Source: G039029935 sp039029935
GTDB taxonomy: Bacteria; Chloroflexota; Anaerolineae; Caldilineales; Caldilineaceae
Reading direction: 5' to 3'
DNA length: 6,510 nucleotides
NCBI GenBank assembly: GCA_039029935.1
Contig: JBCCFC010000797.1
Span: forward strand, 1-6,510
Part shown: positions 1 to 5,098 of the stretch, one piece after another
Numbering within the stretch: position 1 is the stretch's first letter
Layout: the number at the start of each line of letters is the position of its first letter
Notes under the pieces: model-generated
Database searches by the model: none
Seen by the model: the letters and a program-made list of their open reading frames with translations, nothing else
What the model was told of the DNA's origin: nothing
Program-made: the position numbers and the translations under genes

Positions 1-440
1 GTATAAGCTGCGTACTCACCACTATGGCGACTGACAAGTGTGTTGTAATACATCTCATCAATTTTATACGTGTTTAACCACGCAATGAAATACTCCACCC
101 CTCGGCTAAATCCCGCCTCCATTTGAGTAGGTGTGAGCGTTGGTGTTGGCGTCGCTGAAACAAAATTTAGAATTTGAAAACTGCTTATTCCTATGAGTGT
201 ACCAAGAATCACCAATAATATAAGTGTAGTAACGATAATAATTAATACATAGAGTGGAATATTGATGCTGCCAATTTTGATAATGTAGTTACCAATTGTT
301 ATGTCATCTGAATCCTGTATCTTCTCAAAGGTTATGGAACTTTTAGAAGTAAAAAATTCACCTACCCGCCGAATTAGGTTGGCAAACCAATTATTAGGCG
401 GTGGTTGATTGTCAAGTTTGGACTTATCTTGTTCAGCCAC
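1..440 (-). CDS. Partial single-pass membrane protein of unknown function (N-terminal 146 residues)
   Basis: An open frame runs from a GTG at 440-438 to the left edge without a stop, so the C-terminus is missing. GGAG at 451-448, 7 nt upstream, supports this start, and an in-frame TAA lies five codons before it. Residues 1-35 are polar with a PPP run and a basic patch (LIRR). Residues 39-58 contain a DSDDITIGN stretch. Residues 61-86 form one strongly hydrophobic transmembrane helix. A linker at 96-105 (ATPTPTLTPT) follows, then the start of a second domain (GFSRGVEYFIAW). The topology is probably N-in with the C-terminal domain outside, but no signal peptide is seen. Thr-Pro linkers after a single helix are common in Chloroflexota proteins, including some TPR or NTPase-associated signalling and conflict proteins; I cannot assign a family from this part. 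It diverges from the biosynthetic operon and is probably unrelated to it. Confidence 0.75.
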   Translation of the reverse strand, partial: MAEQDKSKLDNQPPPNNWFANLIRRVGEFFTSKSSITFEKIQDSDDITIGNYIIKIGSINIPLYVLIIIVTTLILLVILGTLIGISSFQILNFVSATPTPTLTPTQMEAGFSRGVEYFIAWLNTYKIDEMYYNTLVSRHSGEYAAY

Positions 441-465
441 TATTAGTCTCCGAAGTTAAATAAAA

Positions 466-496
466 ATTATAAAGGTGGATTGGTTGACAAATTCAA
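466..496 (-). promoter_or_regulatory. Candidate promoter for the leftward membrane-protein gene
   Basis: On the minus strand a perfect TATAAT occupies 471-466, about 26 nt before the GTG at 440. A weak -35 (TTGAAT, 496-491) lies 19 nt upstream of it, which is slightly long spacing. The -10 is convincing, the -35 less so. The predicted transcript would have a short leader carrying the GGAG ribosome-binding site. Confidence 0.4.
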
Positions 497-623
497 GAGA
501 AGTTTCCAACCATCGGTACTTACCTACAAAGAAAAGGTTAATAGGCAGAGTGCAAAAAACTACAATATTACGATAAATCAATTTTGTATTGATGTATTAT
601 CTTAACATGAAATATTACATTTT

Positions 624-665
624 CAATCCTCATATCTTGACAAAATTGTCAGGATATGAGGATTG
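624..665. repeat. 42-nt near-perfect palindrome (operator or hairpin)
   Basis: Perfect 13-bp outer arms CAATCCTCATATC (624-636) and GATATGAGGATTG (653-665) enclose perfect 6-bp inner arms TGACAA (638-643) and TTGTCA (646-651). There is one T/G pair between the arm sets and a 2-nt centre (AA). As RNA it would be a stem of about 20 bp. Neither side has a T-tract, so it is not a standard intrinsic terminator. It could be an operator for a dimeric regulator, a protein-bound cruciform or a mobile-element remnant. It lies about 330 bp upstream of the operon start. Confidence 0.8.
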
Positions 666-751
666 TACAAAAGTCATGGGTTTATGTTTCCAAGGCTCGA
701 TTTAGTCTCATTCTATCAAAAAAGGGATACCAAACCTGTAAAAAAAACGTG

Positions 752-757
752 TATTAT
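752..757 (+). promoter_or_regulatory. Possible -10 element for the operon
   Basis: TATTAT matches the TATAAT consensus at five of six positions and is preceded by TG. No recognisable -35 stands 16-18 nt upstream. Transcription from it would begin near 764, almost exactly where the structured leader repeats start (763). The match in position is suggestive only. Confidence 0.25.
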
Positions 758-762
758 GTAAT

Positions 763-866
763 GGTCAGAAAGAGGTTGAACATAAAAAGCTGGGCTATGG
801 GGCCACCCCTGCAAAGGCCGGAATCTACTCTGGTACGACGCTGATTTCTGACCCCATAGGAGTGGC
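763..866 (+). promoter_or_regulatory. Candidate structured leader with competing inverted repeats
   Basis: Three inverted-repeat pairs share sequence. GGTCAGAAA (763-771) pairs with TTTCTGACC (845-853), 9 bp perfect. CTATGGGG (795-802) pairs with CCCCATAG (852-859), 8 bp perfect. GCCACCCCT (802-810) pairs with AGGAGTGGC (858-866), one mismatch. A local GGGG-CCA-CCCC hairpin (799-809) and a G-U containing hairpin around 817-834 fall inside. The first two pairs compete for 852-853 and the last two overlap, so mutually exclusive folds are possible, as in a riboswitch or attenuator. I do not recognise a known riboswitch consensus. The alternative is a decayed coding sequence, since the same bases read as protein-like in another frame. 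Confidence 0.3.
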
Positions 867-982
867 TAAATGGCCTAGTCAAACTGTTCAAGCTGTTGCT
901 GACCATTACAGAAGTCGGACTTTTTTCACCAGAGTCTTCCTATGCAACAACAATAAAAAAGCCTTTATTTGTAGAGTCGTGT

Positions 983-987
983 AAGGA
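983..987 (+). promoter_or_regulatory. Ribosome-binding site fixing the NRPS-like gene start
   Basis: AAGGA sits 7 nt before ATG 995. The longest open frame could start at TTG 896, but that codon has no Shine-Dalgarno and adds 33 residues unlike any A-domain N-terminus. The ATG at 995 is therefore preferred. Confidence 0.7.
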
Positions 988-994
988 TACGAAT

Positions 995-3529
995 ATGAAA
1001 GACGCAAATGCTCAGGGCATCCAACATCTCTTTGAGACACAGGTTGAACGAACGCCAGATACAATTGCATTAATTCAAAGTCACAATCAGTTGACGTATC
1101 AAGAGTTGAACGAGCAAGCGAATCAACTAGCCCACCACTTACAGTCGCTGGGTGTGGGTCCAGAGTGCTTGGTTGGGCTGTATCTGGAACGCTCTACAGA
1201 AGCAATCATTGGGATACTTGCGATACTCAAGGCGGGTGGGGCGTATGTGCCCCTCGACCCAGCGTACCCTTCAGAGCGGCTGGCCTTTATGGTGTCAGAT
1301 GCATCGTTGTCCTTTGTGATAACGCATTCGTCGTTGATGACGCAAATCGCGTCTTGGAATCCCCTCCTGAGTTCTGCCCAGCAAGAGTTGGTATTGATAG
1401 ATGCGTTATCAAACAAGCTTCGTCAATTGCCAACGCATAACCCAGTCGGCCACACGATGCCGGACAGACTGGCGTATATCATCTATACGTCTGGTTCGAC
1501 AGGTCGCCCCAAGGGTGTCCAAGGGCTTCACCGCGGGATGGTCAACTTTCTGGCGTGGATGTGGCAGACATATCCCTTTTCTTCTGGCGAAGTCTGTTGT
1601 CAGAAAACGTCCTTGAATTTCGTCGACTCGATATGGGAAATTTTCTGGCCGTTGGCGCAGGGTGTGCCTCTTGTGATTATCCCTGATCATACGCTCAAAG
1701 ATATCACAAATTTCATCCAAACCCTCAACAATTTTAAAGTCACTCGGCTGGTGGTCGTGCCTTCATTGCTTGCGACAATGCTAGAGTTAGTGGACTTGGA
1801 TGAACAATTGCCTCATTTGAATTTTTGGGTGACCAGTGGCGAAGCCTTAAGTGTAACGCGCTGTCGTCGGTTCTATGAACAAATGCCAAATGGAACGCTC
1901 TTGAACCTGTATGGGTCATCGGAAGTCTCGGCCAATGCGAGTTGGTATGATACGCGTGCGTTTGATGAGACCTTAACAAGCGTCCCGATTGGTCAACCGC
2001 TTCGTCATACAACGCTCCATATCCTAGATGATGAGCAAAACCCGTTGCCGATTGGTACAGTGGGTCAGTTGTATGTCGGTGGGGAAGGGCTTGCTCGTGG
2101 TTATCTCAATCAACCAGCACTCACTGAAAAAGCCTTTATGCCAAATCCATTTGGACCGGGGCGGTTATATAAAACAGGTGATCAGGCTTGCTTTGTCGTC
2201 GATAGTCAGGAAAATGTCCTGCTTGAATTTCTCGGTCGGGTCGATCATCAAGTCAAGATTCGCGGGATGCGTGTTGAGTTGCCGGAAATCGAAAAGACAC
2301 TGCTTCAACACCCTGCTGTTCGAGACTGTGTGGTGACATTCAATCCAAATCAATCAGGGCATAAGCAGTTCGTGGCCTATGTGGTTGCGCAGACAGAGAC
2401 ACAGGCAGAGACGCAGGCAGAGATGCAGGCAGAGACACAGGCAGAGACGCAGACAGAGATGCAGACAGGGGCACAGGCTGATGTGTTCGCAACAGAATGC
2501 TCAAGGGCATTGCGTGATTTTTTGCAGGACCGTTTGCCAGAGTACATGATTCCGACAGGCTTTGTTTGCCTAGACGCATTGCCATTGACACCCAATGGGA
2601 AGGTCAACCGCCTTGCGTTGCCCGCGTTTCAGTATGAGCCAGTTGTTCCATATGTCGCACCTCAAACAAAGATGGAAATCATGTTGGCGACCCTTTGGCA
2701 AGATGTTCTCAATGTAGAGCAAGTTGGTATTCACGAACGTTTTTTTGATGCTGGTGGAGATTCGTTGTTGCTTATCCAACTCCATACAAAACTATCCCAA
2801 GCCATTGAAGCCAATGAAACGAACATCCCGATGATCGACCTGCTGCGCTTTCCAACCATTGCCTCGCAAGCCAGCTATCTTATGGGTGCAGAGGAGAAGC
2901 CGCTGGCGGATATAGAGATCGTCCCCTTAGACACGGCGTCCCTCGCTGAAACGATTCAGCTCGTCACGGCGGTTTTTTCGGAGCGAGAGGTTGTCAATGT
3001 ATCGAGTGGGATCACCGAAGAGGACTTTTATCCTATTGCAAAAAATATCTGCACTTGGGTGGTGAAAGATGGTTTATCATTGATCGCCAAAAACAAAAAG
3101 ACGGATGCGGTGGTTGGATTTTCCATCTGCCAAGATTTTATGGCCGAGCCTGATGAAGAGTTTGATGAGATTTCTCCCAAAGTTGAACCTGTTCTGGCGT
3201 TATTAGGTGAAATGGACGAGCAATACAAAACAAAGCATCCTGGCCTAAAACAGGGGGATTTGTTATATGTCTTTTTCAATGGAACCCACCACAATTATCT
3301 GGGGGTAGGCGGCTTACTCCAGATAGAAACGAGCAAATTGGCCCACGAAAAAGGATATCGCGGTCTTGTGAGTAGTGACACCGGGAAAACGTCGCAAGCC
3401 TTATCCGCGTTAGATGGCTTTGAAACGATGGTCGAGATTCACTATGATTCATTTACCTATCAAAATAGAACCCCATTTAGCCATATAAAGGAACCCCCGA
3501 GCTGTAAGCTCATGGTCAAATTAATATAA
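995..3529 (+). CDS. Ebony-like NRPS (A-PCP-GNAT), predicted beta-alanyl-amine synthase
   Basis: 844 aa. The adenylation domain (about 10-550) shows A3 YTSGSTGRPKG (164-174), the A5 region NLYGSSE, A7 YKTGD, A8 GRVDHQVKIRGMRVELPEIE and A10 NGK with Lys536. A PCP follows, with FFDAGGDSL and phosphopantetheine Ser590. Residues about 640-844 form a GNAT-fold domain resembling insect arylalkylamine N-acetyltransferases and the amine-selecting domain of Drosophila Ebony. It has FSERE, with Glu665 at the position of the catalytic Glu, then DGLSLIA, VVGFSI, LGVGG and a C-terminal KLMVKLI strand. There is no condensation or thioesterase domain. Pocket residues (V210, D211, W214, V253, V279, S281, L305, A313, N314, K536) spell VDWVVSLANK, close to the beta-alanine code VDWVISLADK as I recall it; valine replaces the Asp that binds alpha-amino groups. 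Inferred reaction: ATP-dependent loading of beta-alanine on the PCP, then transfer to an amine. Length and domain order match Ebony (about 880 aa). A QAET-type repeat (466-493) interrupts the A-domain C-terminal subdomain. First gene of the operon, 54 bp before the monooxygenase gene. Confidence 0.85.
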   Translation: MKDANAQGIQHLFETQVERTPDTIALIQSHNQLTYQELNEQANQLAHHLQSLGVGPECLVGLYLERSTEAIIGILAILKAGGAYVPLDPAYPSERLAFMVSDASLSFVITHSSLMTQIASWNPLLSSAQQELVLIDALSNKLRQLPTHNPVGHTMPDRLAYIIYTSGSTGRPKGVQGLHRGMVNFLAWMWQTYPFSSGEVCCQKTSLNFVDSIWEIFWPLAQGVPLVIIPDHTLKDITNFIQTLNNFKVTRLVVVPSLLATMLELVDLDEQLPHLNFWVTSGEALSVTRCRRFYEQMPNGTLLNLYGSSEVSANASWYDTRAFDETLTSVPIGQPLRHTTLHILDDEQNPLPIGTVGQLYVGGEGLARGYLNQPALTEKAFMPNPFGPGRLYKTGDQACFVVDSQENVLLEFLGRVDHQVKIRGMRVELPEIEKTLLQHPAVRDCVVTFNPNQSGHKQFVAYVVAQTETQAETQAEMQAETQAETQTEMQTGAQADVFATECSRALRDFLQDRLPEYMIPTGFVCLDALPLTPNGKVNRLALPAFQYEPVVPYVAPQTKMEIMLATLWQDVLNVEQVGIHERFFDAGGDSLLLIQLHTKLSQAIEANETNIPMIDLLRFPTIASQASYLMGAEEKPLADIEIVPLDTASLAETIQLVTAVFSEREVVNVSSGITEEDFYPIAKNICTWVVKDGLSLIAKNKKTDAVVGFSICQDFMAEPDEEFDEISPKVEPVLALLGEMDEQYKTKHPGLKQGDLLYVFFNGTHHNYLGVGGLLQIETSKLAHEKGYRGLVSSDTGKTSQALSALDGFETMVEIHYDSFTYQNRTPFSHIKEPPSCKLMVKLI
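2390..2473 (+). repeat. Seven 12-bp tandem repeats inside the A domain
   Basis: Units of the form CAGGCAGAGACG repeat seven times in frame, encoding QTET QAET QAEM QAET QAET QTEM QTGA (residues 466-493); an eighth diverged unit (QADV) follows. The last codon of units 1-6 cycles ACA, ACG, ATG, ACA, ACG, ATG. This shows a higher-order duplication of a 36-bp block (2390-2425 copied to 2426-2461, two base differences). The run lies between A8 and A10, in a surface region of the C-terminal subdomain, and looks like a slippage-prone, acidic/Gln-rich disordered loop. Confidence 0.92.
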
Positions 3530-3568
3530 AAAGCATACGCACTGAACGGGAATTTGTCGCTAACTCAT

Positions 3569-3573
3569 GGAGG
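3569..3573 (+). promoter_or_regulatory. Ribosome-binding site fixing the kynurenine monooxygenase start
   Basis: GGAGG lies 10 nt before ATG 3584 and 13 nt before a second in-frame ATG at 3587. The upstream in-frame TTG at 3554 has no such site. It would also put ten unrelated residues before the FAD-binding beta strand, which begins immediately after the ATGs. Confidence 0.8.
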
Positions 3574-3583
3574 AATTTTTAAT

Positions 3584-4924
3584 ATGATGGTTGTTGTTGG
3601 TGCTGGTTTAGTTGGTGCTGTTCTATCTATGCACCTTGCACAAGCCGGGTTTAAGGTCCAGCTTTATGAAAAAAGAGGCGATCCGCGTGAGATGAAGCCC
3701 AAGTTAGATCGCTCCATCAACATTACATTGTGTGAGCGTGGCTTTCGTTCGCTCGATATGATTGGGGTGGGTGATCTCGTCCGCGAGTATTGCATACCAT
3801 TGTATGGACGCATCATTCACGGGGTGAATGGTCAGACATACCAACCGTATGGGAATCGCAATGAAGCGATCTATGCAATTCGCCGTCATGATCTCAATCG
3901 ACTGCTGGTGGACTGTGCGGCTCGACATAAAAACATTGACGTACAGTTTAATCATAAATGTCTTGATATCGATCTGCAAACTGCCAGCCTCAAAGTCCAA
4001 CATGAGAGAACAGGCGAGGTCAAGCAGATTCAAGCAAGTCAACTCTTTGGCACTGACGGTGCCCATTCTGTCGTCAGACAAAAAATGCAATGTTTAAAAC
4101 GCTTTAACTATTCTCAGGTGTATTTGGACCAAGGCTATAAGGAACTTGTTCTGCCTGCGACGGATACGAGCGATTGGCCTTTGAAGAAAAATGCGATTCA
4201 CGTTTGGCCGCGAGATAATTTCATGGTGCTTGCATTCCCAAATTTGGACCAAACGTTTACCTGCACTCTACATATGCCTTATGAAGGGCCAATTTCCCAT
4301 GAGTCTATCACCTCTTATGAAGACTACCGAACACTATTTGCAGAGCATTTTCCTGATCTCTTGCCCATGATCACATTTCAACTAGAGGATTATGTGGAAA
4401 ACCCGATTGAATCGCTTATCACAATCAAATGTTTTCCTTGGACATACAAAGATAAGATCGCCTTGGTCGGTGACGCATGTCACGCTATCTATCCTTATTA
4501 TGGACAAGGGGCCAATTCAGGTTTTGAAGATTGTCAGGTTCTGATGGATTGTATTGATGCACATCATGGAGATTGGCACTCGATTTTGCGGGACTATGAA
4601 ACGCGCCGCAAAGTTCACACAGATGCGATTGCGGATCTGTCTATGGAGCATATCACTGTTCTGCGAAAGTTGGTCGGCGATCCAACCTTTCACTTGAGAA
4701 AAAAGATCGAACGCAGACTGCTCTTTTTGCAGCCGGACCAAGCCGATTTGTACCATAACATTGCGTTTACATGCAAGGGGTATGCGGAAGCCCGACAACT
4801 TGAGCGAAAAAATAGTGCGGTGATTGACCAGTTATTAGCCATTGAGAAAATTGAAGACAAATTAGACTCACCACAAATGCAGCCATTGCTCATCAATTTG
4901 CTAAATCAAGCCCAAACGGTCTGA
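3584..4924 (+). CDS. kmo: Kynurenine 3-monooxygenase
   Basis: 446 aa, close to bacterial family members (about 450-480). It is a class A flavoprotein hydroxylase: L-kynurenine + NADPH + O2 gives 3-hydroxykynurenine. Visible landmarks are the dinucleotide fold VVVGAGLVG at the N-terminus (GxGxxG at residues 6-11) with an acidic strand end (LYEKR), the DG motif FGTDGAHSVVR (Asp158) and the GD motif VGDACHAIYPYYGQG (Asp297). Signatures specific to this family rather than to generic PHBH-type hydroxylases are IPLYGRIIH, YAIRRHDLN, FNYSQ (from 174), LDQGYKEL, WPRDNFMVLAFPNLD (from 208), FTCTLHMPYEG (from 225) and GQGANSGFEDC. No C-terminal membrane helix is seen, unlike the eukaryotic enzymes, so it should be soluble. 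It lies 54 bp after the NRPS-like gene in the same orientation. Substrate identity is inferred; a methylated or otherwise modified kynurenine remains possible, as in some antibiotic pathways. Confidence 0.9.
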   Translation: MMVVVGAGLVGAVLSMHLAQAGFKVQLYEKRGDPREMKPKLDRSINITLCERGFRSLDMIGVGDLVREYCIPLYGRIIHGVNGQTYQPYGNRNEAIYAIRRHDLNRLLVDCAARHKNIDVQFNHKCLDIDLQTASLKVQHERTGEVKQIQASQLFGTDGAHSVVRQKMQCLKRFNYSQVYLDQGYKELVLPATDTSDWPLKKNAIHVWPRDNFMVLAFPNLDQTFTCTLHMPYEGPISHESITSYEDYRTLFAEHFPDLLPMITFQLEDYVENPIESLITIKCFPWTYKDKIALVGDACHAIYPYYGQGANSGFEDCQVLMDCIDAHHGDWHSILRDYETRRKVHTDAIADLSMEHITVLRKLVGDPTFHLRKKIERRLLFLQPDQADLYHNIAFTCKGYAEARQLERKNSAVIDQLLAIEKIEDKLDSPQMQPLLINLLNQAQTV

Positions 4925-4971
4925 GCGATACCCTTTAGGCCAATCCACAAAATAAAATACCCAATGAATCG

Positions 4972-5060
4972 CGGAGTTAGCAATCTCTATTGCGGGTCAT
5001 ACACGAGAACTCCGGCATTAGAGAATGCCTACTCCACGGGTAATTATTTCTGTGGAATAG
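4972..5060 (+). promoter_or_regulatory. Row of stem-loops between kmo and the decarboxylase gene
   Basis: CGGAGTT (4972-4978) pairs with AACTCCG (5008-5014), a 7-bp stem enclosing GCAAT-CTCT-ATTGC (4980-4993). Next comes GGCATT-AGAG-AATGCC (5014-5029), then CTACTCCAC (5029-5037) with GTGGAATAG (5052-5060), which has one mismatch. Four helices fit almost end to end in 89 nt, ending 22 nt before the ribosome-binding site AGGAG at 5083-5087. It could be a leader RNA, a processing site or a translation-control element for the decarboxylase. There is no T-tract, so it is not an evident terminator. No known riboswitch class is recognised. Confidence 0.4.
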
Positions 5061-5082
5061 CCTTACAGGAGCTGTTCACATC

Positions 5083-5087
5083 AGGAG
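5083..5087 (+). promoter_or_regulatory. Ribosome-binding site fixing the decarboxylase start
   Basis: AGGAG lies 11 nt before ATG 5099. The in-frame ATG at 4964 has no Shine-Dalgarno, and the 45 residues it would add do not resemble the family. The tyrosine decarboxylase family characteristically begins near an LNALFIG-like segment, matched here by LNFEALFLG right after ATG 5099. Confidence 0.7.
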
Positions 5088-5098
5088 ATACCTATTTC

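Larger units (their letters stand above)
742..984 (+). pseudogene. Possible gene remnant: protein-like frame without a start codon
   Basis: Between TAA at 739-741 and TAA at 982-984 one frame is open for 80 codons with a convincingly protein-like middle section (LGYGATPAKAGIYSGTTLIS, then DPIGVAKWPSQTVQAVADHY, roughly 787-906). It has no ATG, GTG or TTG at a sensible position with a ribosome-binding site. After about 912 it degenerates into unconvincing sequence. Its stop overlaps the Shine-Dalgarno of the NRPS-like gene. It could be the 3' remnant of a gene lost by deletion, or chance coding potential in a structured leader. I recognise no family. Confidence 0.2.
441..994. other. Gene-poor divergent intergenic region (554 bp)
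   Basis: The stretch separates the leftward membrane-protein gene from the rightward operon. It is AT-rich up to about 760, then more balanced in composition. I see no complete gene with both a start codon and a ribosome-binding site. It holds a candidate leftward promoter (466-496), a 42-nt palindrome (624-665), a possible -10 element TATTAT at 752-757 and a cluster of competing inverted repeats (763-866). A protein-like open frame without a usable start (742-984) ends just before the operon's first gene. Regulation of the operon probably acts here. Confidence 0.7.

Noticed and set aside
624..665. Rho-independent terminator
   Set aside because: No U-run follows on either strand and the hairpin is AT-balanced, so it is better treated as an operator or repeat.
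656..844. 62-codon open frame just after the palindrome
   Set aside because: No Shine-Dalgarno, the start lies inside the palindrome arm, composition is unconvincing, and another frame over the same bases looks more protein-like.
896..994. Upstream TTG start of the NRPS-like gene
   Set aside because: No ribosome-binding site and residues unlike A-domain N-termini; ATG 995 has AAGGA at good spacing.
2390..2473. CRISPR-like array
   Set aside because: Units are 12 bp, contiguous and in frame with the protein; there are no spacers.
2340..2607. Antisense frames over the 12-bp repeats
   Set aside because: Low-complexity mirror images of the sense repeat in the A domain, with no ribosome-binding site.
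995..3529. Ordinary NRPS elongation module
   Set aside because: There is no condensation, thioesterase or reductase domain, and a GNAT-fold domain follows the carrier domain.
3554..3583. TTG start for the monooxygenase
   Set aside because: The strong GGAGG at 3569-3573 lies inside this extension and serves ATG 3584, right before the FAD-binding strand.
3704..4090. 128-codon antisense frame within kmo
   Set aside because: A shadow of a gene with unmistakable family motifs on the plus strand; no start signal.
4972..5014. tRNA gene suggested by the 7-bp closing stem
   Set aside because: Only 43 nt between stem ends, with no T-loop or anticodon arm pattern.
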